Both the position numbers and the translations under genes were made by a program. This document shows, in pieces, positions 42,021 to 50,511 of a DNA stretch of 64,000 bases. The stretch is from positions 102,488 through 166,487 of the forward strand of contig CACYFZ010000002.1 of NCBI GenBank assembly GCA_902773835.1, in the 5' to 3' direction. The first letter of the stretch is position 1. Each line of letters opens with the position of its first letter. This stretch comes from an uncultured Eubacteriales bacterium. Lineage in GTDB: Bacteria; Bacillota; Clostridia; Peptostreptococcales; Anaerovoracaceae. The notes beneath the pieces are model-generated. The model ran no database searches. It had not been told where the DNA came from and saw only the letters and a list, made by a program, of their open reading frames with translations.

Positions 42021-43469
42021 ATGAGCGTTGGTGAATTTATAACTTGGTTAGACGGACTTGTATGGGGCACCGTCATGATGGTTCTCATCATCGTGGTCGG
42101 TATTCTTCTGACTGTACGCACCAGGTTCTTCTCCCAGAAGAAGATTCCTCTCTCACTCAGATACGCCGTAAACAATGAAGAAGGCGGAGAGGGAGATGTA
42201 TCCAGCTTCGGTGCTCTTACGACAGCCTTGGCCGCTACAGTAGGTACAGGTAATATCGTAGGTGTATCGACAGCTATCATGGGCGGTGGCCCGGGAGCTC
42301 TCTTCTGGATGGAGTTTGCTGCATTCTTCGGAATCGCAACAAAGTTCGCAGAAGGTGTACTGGCTGTTAAGTACAGACAAGTTAAGGATGACGGATCCAT
42401 CCTCGGCGGACCTTTCTACTACATTGAAAAAGGAATGGGTCCTAGCTGGAAATGGCTCGGCAAACTGTTCGCCCTCTTCGGCGCACTCGCAGGAGCTCTT
42501 GGTATCGGTACATCCACACAGGTAAACGGTATCGTAAACGCTATTAATAAAGTAGCTGAGGAAGTCGGCGCTACAGGCGTTGCTTTCACAGCATTCGGTG
42601 AGCCTGCATCCTGGGTTAAGGTAATCGCAGCTGTCCTCATTACAGCAGGAACTATCGCTGTAATTGTAGGCGGTATCGAGAGAATCGCTCAGGTTACAGA
42701 GAAGATCGTACCGGCCATGATGGTACTCTACGTAGTATCCGCACTGCTGGTATTCTTCTACAACATCGGAAACCTCGGTCACGCACTTGCACAGGTATTC
42801 TCAGGAGCATTCGGTGCTAACGCTGAATATGCTGCACTCGCAGGTGGTGCCGGAGCTGCATTCAGACTTGCAATGCAGAAAGGTGTTGCCAGAGGTATCT
42901 TCTCCAACGAGGCAGGTCTTGGTTCCGCACCTATCGCTGCAGCTGCTGCACAGACTAAAGAATGTGTTCGTCAGGGTATGGTATCCTCCACAGGTACATT
43001 CCTCGACACTATCGTAATTTGTACGATGACAGGTCTCTGCGTAGTTATGACAGGTGCTCACGAGCAGGGTCTCGAGGGTGTAGAAGTAACAATGTGGGCA
43101 TTCGGTCACGGATTCCCATGGCCTACAGTCGTAGGTTATGTCATCCTGGCTACATGTCTTGCACTCTTCGCATTCTCCACCATCCTCGGTTGGGACTACT
43201 ACGCTGAGAGATGCTTCGACTATCTGACAAACGGTAACAAGGGAGCTCTTAAGGCTTACAGATGGCTCTATGTAGCTGCTGTAGCTATCGGACCTTTCCT
43301 GCCGCTCGCAGTTGTTTGGGATTTCGCAGACCTCATGAACGGTCTCATGGCATTCCCGAACCTCGTTGCACTCTTCGCACTTTCCGGAGTCGTTGCAAAG
43401 GAAACTCAGGAATTCTGGAGAAGAAAGGTTTCCGGCGAATACGACGATGGACTTGCAAAGAAAGCATAG
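42021..43469 (+). CDS. Alanine/glycine:cation symporter (AGCS family)
   Basis: A 482-residue Na+-coupled amino-acid importer with about eleven membrane segments. The family signature is complete: TALAATVGTGNIVGV, GGPGALFWMEFAAFFG, the substrate loop GGPFYYIEKGMG, FSNEAGLGSAPIAAAAA and GWDYYAERC. AAGGAGG precedes the ATG. It is a single-gene transcript ended by the hairpin at 43506. Codon use is strongly biased, suggesting high expression. Confidence 0.92.
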   Translation: MSVGEFITWLDGLVWGTVMMVLIIVVGILLTVRTRFFSQKKIPLSLRYAVNNEEGGEGDVSSFGALTTALAATVGTGNIVGVSTAIMGGGPGALFWMEFAAFFGIATKFAEGVLAVKYRQVKDDGSILGGPFYYIEKGMGPSWKWLGKLFALFGALAGALGIGTSTQVNGIVNAINKVAEEVGATGVAFTAFGEPASWVKVIAAVLITAGTIAVIVGGIERIAQVTEKIVPAMMVLYVVSALLVFFYNIGNLGHALAQVFSGAFGANAEYAALAGGAGAAFRLAMQKGVARGIFSNEAGLGSAPIAAAAAQTKECVRQGMVSSTGTFLDTIVICTMTGLCVVMTGAHEQGLEGVEVTMWAFGHGFPWPTVVGYVILATCLALFAFSTILGWDYYAERCFDYLTNGNKGALKAYRWLYVAAVAIGPFLPLAVVWDFADLMNGLMAFPNLVALFALSGVVAKETQEFWRRKVSGEYDDGLAKKA

Positions 43470-43505
43470 TCGCATCGGATACAATAGATGTAAAGTCAAT
43501 CACAT

Positions 43506-43536
43506 GGACCGCTCTTCGGAGCGGTCCTTTCATTTA
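43506..43536 (+). terminator. Terminator of the symporter gene
   Basis: A 9-bp stem GGACCGCTC / GAGCGGTCC with a TTCG tetraloop (43506-43527) is followed by TTTCATTT. Confidence 0.9.
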
Positions 43537-43573
43537 ATCTTCACAGTATCGACTAATTTCAAACGCTGTAAGG

Positions 43574-43582
43574 TGCTACAAT
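43574..43582 (+). promoter_or_regulatory. Extended -10 promoter next to the flavodoxin-like gene start
   Basis: TGCTACAAT, an extended -10 box, ends nine bases before the ATG at 43592. There is no ribosome binding site in between, so the mRNA probably has a leader of at most a few bases. Confidence 0.55.
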
Positions 43583-43591
43583 TTTCTTGCT

Positions 43592-44236
43592 ATGATCAAG
43601 AAGATAGTGGGACTTTATTACGGATCGACCGGTGGCACTGCGCAGGTGACAGAGCGATTGGTTCATGAACTGGAGGCTCTTCTGAGCGTGGACTGCCCGG
43701 CGGACATAGCGTGCGAATGCATGAGCTTAAAAGAGACAAACGCATCTTTTCTGGGACGCGAGAGCCTCGTTGTAGTTGGTGTGCCGGCATATATGGGAAA
43801 AGCGCCGGTCTCTGCCATCAGAGCTCTCAGAAAACTGGACGGTTGCGAGGCTCCTGCTCTTACACTGGTAGTCTATGGCGGAAGATCTTACGGCAATGCC
43901 CTTTACGAAATAAGTCATTATGCAGAGCAAAGATGTTTTGAGGTAATAGGAGCAGGTGCCATTGCGATTAAGCACAAGGGCAGAAAACATGCCGGAGAAC
44001 GCGTATCTATGGATACGAAGGCTCTTTCATCATACGCCAAGGCTGCAAGCGGCAAGATTAAGAGACTGGGCGGATGCGATATGGACGGACTCAGAGTAAA
44101 GGCTGCACCTCTGGAAGTGGCCGGAAGGCTCCCTGTTCACAGAGTGAGCAGGATGCTCCCTGAAGCTGCGGTGATTGCACAGGGATTCTTAGACAGCATA
44201 ACCCTGGGCAGGAAAGAATCGGAGTGGTTTCTATAG
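43592..44236 (+). CDS. Flavodoxin-fold protein
   Basis: A 214-residue protein whose N-terminal ~160 residues match the flavodoxin-like fold: YYGSTGGTAQVTERLV is the FMN-phosphate loop, and GVPAYMGKAPVSAI plus VVYGGRSYGNALYEI resemble the EFR1-type flavodoxin/ferredoxin family. Those relatives usually end in two [4Fe-4S] ferredoxin motifs, but here the C-terminal ~50 residues contain no cysteine. It is therefore a flavodoxin domain without the Fe-S part. The electron partner is unknown. Confidence 0.7.
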   Translation: MIKKIVGLYYGSTGGTAQVTERLVHELEALLSVDCPADIACECMSLKETNASFLGRESLVVVGVPAYMGKAPVSAIRALRKLDGCEAPALTLVVYGGRSYGNALYEISHYAEQRCFEVIGAGAIAIKHKGRKHAGERVSMDTKALSSYAKAASGKIKRLGGCDMDGLRVKAAPLEVAGRLPVHRVSRMLPEAAVIAQGFLDSITLGRKESEWFL

Positions 44237-44248
44237 ATTGTATACAAA
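44237..44248. promoter_or_regulatory. GntR-like operator, copy 1
   Basis: ATTGTATACAAA matches the palindromic TTGTATACAA core repeated twice more before the Re-citrate synthase gene. It lies directly after the flavodoxin-like stop codon. Confidence 0.5.
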
Positions 44249-44310
44249 AAGAGCGTTTTTTGAAGATAATAAACTGAAACGCATTAAATATGAAAGAATC
44301 AAAAATAAGC

Positions 44311-44338
44311 AAGACTGCGAAAACAGCGGTCTTTTTCT
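44311..44338 (+). terminator. Terminator of the flavodoxin-like gene
   Basis: An 8-bp stem AAGACTGC/GCGGTCTT (one G-U) around an A-rich loop is followed by TTTCT. Confidence 0.7.
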
Positions 44339-44345
44339 ATGCGAT

Positions 44346-44359
44346 GATTGTATACAATC
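44346..44359. promoter_or_regulatory. GntR-like operator, copy 2 (perfect 14-base palindrome)
   Basis: GATTGTATACAATC is perfectly palindromic and fits the NTGTNTACAN pattern of many GntR/FadR-type operators. It lies 35 bases upstream of the -35 box of the Re-citrate synthase promoter. Confidence 0.6.
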
Positions 44360-44393
44360 GTTGAAAATTCAAGTGTTAAAATATTATTTATAA

Positions 44394-44434
44394 TTGACAT
44401 AACAGGCTCTTAAATTTAGAATACATGTATACAA
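44394..44434 (+). promoter_or_regulatory. Promoter of the Re-citrate synthase gene with operator copy 3 at the start site
   Basis: TTGACA (44394-44399), a 17-base spacer and TAGAAT (44417-44422) form a near-consensus promoter with a start near 44429. ATGTATACAA (44425-44434) covers that start, so a bound regulator would block transcription. Confidence 0.75.
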
Positions 44435-44458
44435 TTTGCTATATAAGGAGTTTCAGAT

Positions 44459-45910
44459 ATGGCCAAGAAAAAAACTGAAGAAAAAAAGACTACAGATAAT
44501 AAAGAGATAAAGAAGAGCCTAAACAGCTCCGGTGCCAAGCGCGCCATGAGAGCCAAACTGGGCGACAGAACAAATCTTCTGGAGATGGAGGCTTATCACT
44601 ATCAGGTGCAGGATGTACCTGAGCCGAATCTTCTAAGAGAGTTCTTTGAATATGTGGAGATTCCCAAAATAGGCTTCAACTTCAGAACGAGTCCTTACGG
44701 AATGCCTGAGCAGGTTTTGATAACAGACTCCACGTTCAGGGACGGTCAGCAGTCAAGAGAGCCATATACCACTAAACAAATAGTCGATATATTTAAGATG
44801 ATGTCTAAAATGTCGGGTCCAAAGGGAATAATACGCCAGACAGAATTCTTTACATACAGCGACAGAGATAAGGAAGCCATAAGAGCCTGCCAGGACCTCG
44901 GCCTTGAATTCCCTCAGATTACGACTTGGATCAGAGCTAAAAAAGAAGATTTCAAGATCGTAAAAGAGATGGGAGTTAAGGAGACGGGAATTCTTACGAG
45001 CTGCTCGGATTATCACATCTTCTATAAGCTCGGAATGTCACGCCCTAAGGCCATGGACCACTACCTATCTATTGTTAAAGAAGCTTTCTCAGCAGGTATA
45101 GTTCCTCGATGCCATCTTGAAGATATTACAAGGGCGGACTTTTACGGCTTCGTAGTTCCTTTCGTTTCCGCTATTCAGGAACTCTCGGACGAAGCGGGAA
45201 TTCCGGCTAAGATAAGACTCTGTGACACTATGGGTTACGGGGTACCGTACAGCGGAGTTGCACTTCCGAGATCGGTGCCGGGTATCATATACGGACTCCA
45301 TCAATATGCGGGAGTTCCGAGTGAATGCCTCGAGTGGCATGGCCATAATGATTTTTATAAAGCTGTCGTCAATGCGGGCACGGCATGGCTTTACGGCTGC
45401 GGCGCCGTCAACTGCACACTATTCGGGATAGGAGAGAGGACGGGTAACGTTCCGCTGGAGGCAATGGTATTCGAGTATGCTCAGCTGAAAGGTACACTTG
45501 ACGGAATGGATACGACTGTCATCACAGATCTGGCCAGATACTACGAGCAGCAGGTAGGATACACCCTTCCTTCCCAGACGCCTTTCGCAGGTGCCAACTT
45601 CAATGTAACGCGTGCGGGCATTCATGCCGACGGCCTTCTGAAGAATGAAGAGATATATAATATCTTCGACACAGATAAATTCCTCGACAGGCCGCCGCTG
45701 GTTAATATAAATCAGGCATCCGGTGCTGCCGGAATCGCCCACTGGCTCAATGCCAGCTACGGCTTAAAGGGCAGTAAAAAAGTGGATAAGCACAGCGCCA
45801 TAGTGGCATATATAAAGGACTGGGTTGATGCCGAGTACGCATCAGGCCGTGTGGCTGAAATAGGTGCCGATGAAATCCATAGAAAGGTAGATGAATTTAC
45901 GGTAGATTGA
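44459..45910 (+). CDS. Re-type citrate synthase
   Basis: A 483-residue HMGL-like enzyme condensing oxaloacetate and acetyl-CoA to citrate with Re stereochemistry. It is related to isopropylmalate/homocitrate synthases, not to the ordinary Si-citrate synthase. The metal-binding start ITDSTFRDGQQSREPYT, CHLEDITRADFYGF, the metal histidines in LEWHGHNDF and GIGERTGNVPLEA match the Clostridium kluyveri-type protein. Aconitase and isocitrate dehydrogenase follow directly, which supports this over isopropylmalate synthase. The first ~35 residues are a Lys-rich extension. AAGGAG precedes the ATG. Confidence 0.85.
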   Translation: MAKKKTEEKKTTDNKEIKKSLNSSGAKRAMRAKLGDRTNLLEMEAYHYQVQDVPEPNLLREFFEYVEIPKIGFNFRTSPYGMPEQVLITDSTFRDGQQSREPYTTKQIVDIFKMMSKMSGPKGIIRQTEFFTYSDRDKEAIRACQDLGLEFPQITTWIRAKKEDFKIVKEMGVKETGILTSCSDYHIFYKLGMSRPKAMDHYLSIVKEAFSAGIVPRCHLEDITRADFYGFVVPFVSAIQELSDEAGIPAKIRLCDTMGYGVPYSGVALPRSVPGIIYGLHQYAGVPSECLEWHGHNDFYKAVVNAGTAWLYGCGAVNCTLFGIGERTGNVPLEAMVFEYAQLKGTLDGMDTTVITDLARYYEQQVGYTLPSQTPFAGANFNVTRAGIHADGLLKNEEIYNIFDTDKFLDRPPLVNINQASGAAGIAHWLNASYGLKGSKKVDKHSAIVAYIKDWVDAEYASGRVAEIGADEIHRKVDEFTVD

Positions 45911-45949
45911 TGAGCAAGATAATCTGAAACTGTATTTAAAAAGGATAGA

Positions 45950-45978
45950 AAAACGATAGAGACTCTCTATCGTTTTTT
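45950..45978 (+). terminator. Terminator after Re-citrate synthase
   Basis: AAACGATAGAG / CTCTATCGTTT (45951-45975) with an ACT loop is followed by TTT. Confidence 0.85.
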
Positions 45979-46020
45979 GCTAAAATTGTATTGGATTGAG
46001 GACAAGAGTGAAAATATAAT
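45978..46020 (+). promoter_or_regulatory. Two candidate promoters for aconitase
   Basis: TGCTAAAAT (45978-45986) is an extended -10 box. TTGGAT (45991-45996), 18 bases, then TATAAT (46015-46020) is a second, more standard one. Either gives aconitase its own transcript. Confidence 0.55.
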
Positions 46021-46088
46021 CAATTCAGATAAGTTATCTCTCATCATGTCTCGAATCGAAACAAGTATTATTTAAGAGGAGATTGAAA

Positions 46089-48008
46089 ATGGGAAAGACT
46101 ATTGCGCAAAAGATAATTGAAGAGCATCTCCTGAGCGGAGAGATGGTAAAGGGAAGTGAGATAGGCCTTCGAATCGACCAGACTCTGACTCAGGATGCAA
46201 CAGGAACTATGGCCTATATCGAGTTTGAAGCTATGGGCGTACCGAGAGTAAAGACAGAAAAATCCGTGGCATACATCGACCACAACACCCTGCAGTCCGG
46301 CTTTATGAATGCGGACGATCACAGGTACATTCAGTCGGTGGCTGCAAAACACGGAATTTTTTATTCCCGTCCGGGCAACGGAATCTGCCATCAGCTTCAC
46401 TATGAGAGATTCGGAATTCCCGGCAAGACACTTATAGGTTCGGATTCACACACTCCGACAGGAGGCGGTCTCGGCATGCTGGCTATAGGAGCCGGCGGCA
46501 TGGATGTGGCCGTAGCTATGGGCGGCGGAGCTTACTATATTCCGATGCCGGGCATGATAAGAGTTAATCTTACGGGACAGCTTCAGGGCGGAGCCAGCGC
46601 CAAGGACGTAATCCTCGAGGTGCTGAGACAGCTCACTGTTAAAGGCGGAGTAGGATACATAGTTGAGTATGCGGGTGAGGGAGTTAAGACTCTCACGGTA
46701 CCTGAGCGCTGCACCATTACCAACATGGGAGCTGAGCTCGGTGCTACTACGTCTATCTTCCCGAGTGATGAGATTACAAAGGCCTTCTTCAAGGCACAGG
46801 ATCGTGAGGGAGACTGGAAGGAACTCTCAAGCGATGCTGACGCAACATACGATAAGGAAATCAGCGTAGATCTTTCCGCACTTAAGCCGCTTGCCGCATG
46901 TCCTCACAGCCCGGATAACGTAAAGCCGGTTGCAGAGCTTGGTGACATCAAGGTGGACCAGGTATGCATAGGATCATGCACGAATTCATCACTGACGGAT
47001 ATGCTCAAGGTAGCAGCCATGCTGAAGGGTAAGACCATAGATGACAGCGTAAGTCTTTCTATCTCACCGGGATCGAGACAGGTATTCTCAATGCTTTCCG
47101 AGTGCGGCGCTCTTACGGACCTGATTGATGCAGGTGCCAGAGTTCTCGAGTGCGCATGCGGTCCTTGCATCGGTATGGGCTTCTCACCTAATTCAGCAGG
47201 AGTTTCTCTCAGAACATTCAACAGAAACTTCCTCGGACGCTCCGGAACTAAAGACGGACAGGTTTACCTCGTATCTCCTGAGACCGCAGCAGCATCTGCG
47301 CTCACAGGATATATCACTGCAGGTGAAGGCGCAGACATCTCGGTATACGATGTGCCTGAGAAATTCAGAATAAATGACAGCGGATTTATCGCACCTCTCG
47401 ATGAAGAGGCTGCAAAGACAGCAGAAGTTCTCAAGGGACCGAACATCAAGCCTTTCCCTGAGACAAGACCGCTCGGAGATACTCTGGAAGCAGAGCTCAT
47501 TCTGAAGACAGGAGACAATATTACAACTGACCATATAATGCCGGCGGGATCCAAGATACTGCCGTACAGATCTAATATTCCTCATCTGACACAGTACTGC
47601 TTTGAGGTAGTAGACCCTGAGTTCCCGGCACGCGCTCAGGCGGCGGGCTCAGGCATAATCGTAGGCGGACAGAACTACGGCCAGGGCTCATCACGTGAGC
47701 ACGCCGCGCTCGTTCCTCTCGCACTCGGCATCAGAGCGGTAATTGCCAAGTCCTTCGCGCGCATACATGCCGCCAACCTCGTTAATGCGGGAATCGTTCC
47801 GCTCATCTTTGAAAACGAGGCGGACTACGACAAGCTGAATCAGGGAGATAAGCTGACACTTTCAAATGTTCACGAAGGTCTTAAGGCCGGCAGGCTCATA
47901 CTGAAAGTAAATGGTGATGCAGAGATTCCTCTTACCATGGAATTGGCGGACAGACAGAAGGAAATACTCCTCGCAGGAGGCCTTCTTGACTACACGGCAT
48001 CCAAATAA
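46089..48008 (+). CDS. acnA: Aconitate hydratase
   Basis: Isomerises citrate to isocitrate through a [4Fe-4S] cluster. It is a 639-residue form with the swivel domain fused at the C-terminus. Cluster cysteines are in IGSCTNSS and CACGPCIGMG; GSDSHTPTGGGLGML and the C-terminal YGQGSSREHAAL (substrate loop) are conserved. The start is ATG 46089 behind AGGAGA; the in-frame TTG at 46083 overlaps that site. It lies between Re-citrate synthase and isocitrate dehydrogenase, as the second step toward 2-oxoglutarate. Confidence 0.95.
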   Translation: MGKTIAQKIIEEHLLSGEMVKGSEIGLRIDQTLTQDATGTMAYIEFEAMGVPRVKTEKSVAYIDHNTLQSGFMNADDHRYIQSVAAKHGIFYSRPGNGICHQLHYERFGIPGKTLIGSDSHTPTGGGLGMLAIGAGGMDVAVAMGGGAYYIPMPGMIRVNLTGQLQGGASAKDVILEVLRQLTVKGGVGYIVEYAGEGVKTLTVPERCTITNMGAELGATTSIFPSDEITKAFFKAQDREGDWKELSSDADATYDKEISVDLSALKPLAACPHSPDNVKPVAELGDIKVDQVCIGSCTNSSLTDMLKVAAMLKGKTIDDSVSLSISPGSRQVFSMLSECGALTDLIDAGARVLECACGPCIGMGFSPNSAGVSLRTFNRNFLGRSGTKDGQVYLVSPETAAASALTGYITAGEGADISVYDVPEKFRINDSGFIAPLDEEAAKTAEVLKGPNIKPFPETRPLGDTLEAELILKTGDNITTDHIMPAGSKILPYRSNIPHLTQYCFEVVDPEFPARAQAAGSGIIVGGQNYGQGSSREHAALVPLALGIRAVIAKSFARIHAANLVNAGIVPLIFENEADYDKLNQGDKLTLSNVHEGLKAGRLILKVNGDAEIPLTMELADRQKEILLAGGLLDYTASK

Positions 48009-48062
48009 ATAAATCGAAAAGCAGACAACTGTATATAAAACAGAACGGAGAAGTGCAAAGCT

Positions 48063-49274
48063 ATGGACAAGATTAAAATGACCACACCACTCGTAGAGAT
48101 GGACGGAGATGAAATGACCAGAATTCTCTGGCAGCAGATCAAAGATGAACTCATCCTTCCTTTCGTTGACCTGAAGACTGAGTATTATGACCTCGGACTC
48201 CCGGTAAGAGATGAGACATCCGATCAGATCACGAAGGATGCCGGAGAGGCTATCAAAAAATACGGCGTAGGCGTAAAGTGCGCAACGATTACCCCGAACG
48301 CTCAGAGAATGGATGAGTATAAGCTCCACGAGATGTGGAAGAGCCCTAACGGAACCATCAGAGCGATTCTCGACGGAACCGTATTCAGAGCTCCTATCAC
48401 CATCGATAAGATCAGCCCTGTAGTAAAGAATTGGAAGAAACCGATCACCGTAGCGCGTCACGCATACGGAGATCTCTACAAAGGAACCGAGTACAGAGTC
48501 CCTGAAAAAGGCCAGGCTAAGCTGAGCTTTAAGGGCGAGAACGGAGATGCATTCGACGAAGTGATTTATGACTTCGAGTGCCCGGGCATCATCCAGGGTA
48601 TTTACAACAAAGACAGCTCCATTGAGTCTTTTGCCCACTCATGCTTCAAGTATGCCATCGAGACCAAGCAGGATCTTTGGTTCTCCGCTAAGGATACAAT
48701 CTCCAAGAAGTATGACATGAGATTTCGTGATGTATTCCAGGAGGTATATGAGACAACATATAAGGAAGAGTTCGACAAACTCGGTCTGACATATTTCTAC
48801 ACACTCATCGACGATGCCATTGCGAGAGTTATCAGAAGTGAGGGCGGATTCATCTGGGCTCTTAAAAACTATGACGGAGACGTAATGAGCGATCTCGTTT
48901 CGACTGCATTCGGTTCTCTTGCCATGATGACTTCCGTGCTCTGCAGCCCGGACGGCAATTTCGAGTTCGAGGCAGCTCACGGTACGGTTACTCGCCACTA
49001 TTACAAGTATCTCGAAGGAGAAGAGACTTCGACCAACCCTATGGCAACTATCTTCGCATGGAGCGGTGCTCTTAAGAAGAGAGGCGAGCTGGATGGTCTG
49101 AAGGAGCTCGAAGTATTCGGTGAGAAGCTGGAAGAGGCATGCATCGATACTCTGAACGAGGGAATCATGACTAAGGACCTGGTGGGTCTTGTTGAGGACG
49201 GAAGCGCCACTGCAGTTCTTACCAAGGACTTCATCGCAGCAATAAGAGAAAGACTTGAAAAGAAATTGGCATAA
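48063..49274 (+). CDS. icd: NADP-dependent isocitrate dehydrogenase (eukaryotic-type subfamily)
   Basis: Oxidatively decarboxylates isocitrate to 2-oxoglutarate, giving NADPH for biosynthesis. The 403-residue sequence is of the homodimeric subfamily shared with eukaryotes: VEMDGDEMTRILW, CATITPNAQRM, the substrate loop KSPNGTIRAILDGTVFR and AAHGTVTRHY. It follows aconitase by 54 bases. With the two genes before it, it forms a complete route from oxaloacetate and acetyl-CoA to 2-oxoglutarate and glutamate. Confidence 0.95.
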   Translation: MDKIKMTTPLVEMDGDEMTRILWQQIKDELILPFVDLKTEYYDLGLPVRDETSDQITKDAGEAIKKYGVGVKCATITPNAQRMDEYKLHEMWKSPNGTIRAILDGTVFRAPITIDKISPVVKNWKKPITVARHAYGDLYKGTEYRVPEKGQAKLSFKGENGDAFDEVIYDFECPGIIQGIYNKDSSIESFAHSCFKYAIETKQDLWFSAKDTISKKYDMRFRDVFQEVYETTYKEEFDKLGLTYFYTLIDDAIARVIRSEGGFIWALKNYDGDVMSDLVSTAFGSLAMMTSVLCSPDGNFEFEAAHGTVTRHYYKYLEGEETSTNPMATIFAWSGALKKRGELDGLKELEVFGEKLEEACIDTLNEGIMTKDLVGLVEDGSATAVLTKDFIAAIRERLEKKLA

Positions 49275-49282
49275 TAAATCAG

Positions 49283-49310
49283 GCTCCGAGCACCTTAGGG
49301 CGTTCGGAGC
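49283..49310 (+). terminator. Hairpin between icd and citD, possible attenuator
   Basis: GCTCCGA / TCGGAGC (49283-49289, 49304-49310) extended by two more pairs is followed only by TTGTT, so it is probably a weak terminator that separates icd from the citrate lyase genes. Confidence 0.5.
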
Positions 49311-49336
49311 TTGTTATGAATCAGGAGGATTCTTCT

Positions 49337-49633
49337 ATGAAAATCATTAAACCTGCAGTAGCAGGAACGCTCGAATCGAGCGATATTCAAATCAGAGTTG
49401 AGCCTGCGGATGCTCCCGGCATCGAGATTAATCTCAATTCCAGCGTTAAGCAACAGTTCGGTAAGAAAATTATCCAGGTCATTCACGACACTCTTGAAGA
49501 GATGGGCGTGACTGACGCTTATGTAGAAGCTGTAGACAAGGGTGCACTTGACTGCGCGGTAAAAGCCCGCACGGCCGCGGCTGCATACAGAGCAGCGGGT
49601 AAAGAGGATTATGAATGGAGGGTCAGACCATGA
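49337..49633 (+). CDS. citD: Citrate lyase acyl carrier protein (gamma subunit)
   Basis: A 98-residue carrier that holds the phosphoribosyl-dephospho-CoA group of citrate lyase. The attachment serine is Ser14 in AGTLESSDIQI, and KTAAAAYRA-like text at the C-terminus is conserved. AGGAGG precedes the ATG at 49337; an in-frame ATG at 49316 lies before it. Its stop overlaps the citE start (ATGA). Confidence 0.93.
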   Translation: MKIIKPAVAGTLESSDIQIRVEPADAPGIEINLNSSVKQQFGKKIIQVIHDTLEEMGVTDAYVEAVDKGALDCAVKARTAAAAYRAAGKEDYEWRVRP

Positions 49634-50508
49634 GACTAAGAAGAACCATGATGTTTGTCCCGGGAAATAATCCGGGCATGATAAAGGATGCAGGAATCTA
49701 CGGTGCGGACTGCATAATGTTCGACCTCGAAGACTCCGTATCCGTTAACGAAAAGGATGCCGCAAGATTTCTGGTATACAGCGCGCTTATGACTCTCGAC
49801 TACAGCCCGGCAGAGATAGTGGTCAGAATAAACGACCTCTCCTCCGGCCTCGGAGTTGCGGACCTCGAAGCGATTGTAAGAGCCCGTCCTGACGTAATTC
49901 GTCTTCCGAAGACCGAGGCTGCTCAGGATGTAATCGACTGCGAAAGAGAGATTGAGAGAATCGAAAAAGAGGCAGGCATTCCTATCGGAAGCACGGGGAT
50001 GATGGCTGCCATAGAAAGTGCAGAGGGAGTGCTGAACGCTCCTGAAATCGCCAAGTCCTCAAAGAGACTTATCGGAATCGCGCTCGGAGCGGAGGACTAT
50101 GTTACAGATCTTAAGACCACGAGATCCGACGGAACTGAGCTTGCCTTCGCCCGCGGCATGATAGTAAATGCTGCCAGGGCTGCCGGTATAGATGCTCTGG
50201 ATACGGTTTATTCCGATGTAAGTAATGAAGAGGGATTCCTGGCTGAGGCCACTATTATTAAGAAGATGGGATTTTCCGGAAAAAGTGTTATCAACCCGAG
50301 ACAGATTGATCCGCTTCACAGACTCTTTAAGCCGAGCGATAAGGATATTGAAAAGGCCAGAAATATTATGGAAGCCATAAGGGAGGCCAATGCCAAGGGA
50401 AGCGGCGTAGCATCTCTGAACGGAAAGATGATAGACAAGCCGGTAGTAACACGTTCCAAGTACCTGCTGGAACTTGCGGGACTTGCCGAAGAAGCCGAGG
50501 AGGAGTAG
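49630..50508 (+). CDS. citE: Citrate lyase beta subunit (citryl-ACP lyase)
   Basis: Splits citryl-carrier into oxaloacetate and acetyl-carrier. This HpcH/HpaI-fold enzyme shows MMFVPGNNPGM, CIMFDLEDSV, and the later RLPKTE and IESAEGVLNA segments with the metal acid residues. GGAGGG precedes the ATG at 49630, which overlaps citD by four bases. The alpha subunit gene follows three bases later. Confidence 0.95.
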   Translation: MRLRRTMMFVPGNNPGMIKDAGIYGADCIMFDLEDSVSVNEKDAARFLVYSALMTLDYSPAEIVVRINDLSSGLGVADLEAIVRARPDVIRLPKTEAAQDVIDCEREIERIEKEAGIPIGSTGMMAAIESAEGVLNAPEIAKSSKRLIGIALGAEDYVTDLKTTRSDGTELAFARGMIVNAARAAGIDALDTVYSDVSNEEGFLAEATIIKKMGFSGKSVINPRQIDPLHRLFKPSDKDIEKARNIMEAIREANAKGSGVASLNGKMIDKPVVTRSKYLLELAGLAEEAEEE

Positions 50509-50511
50509 AAG

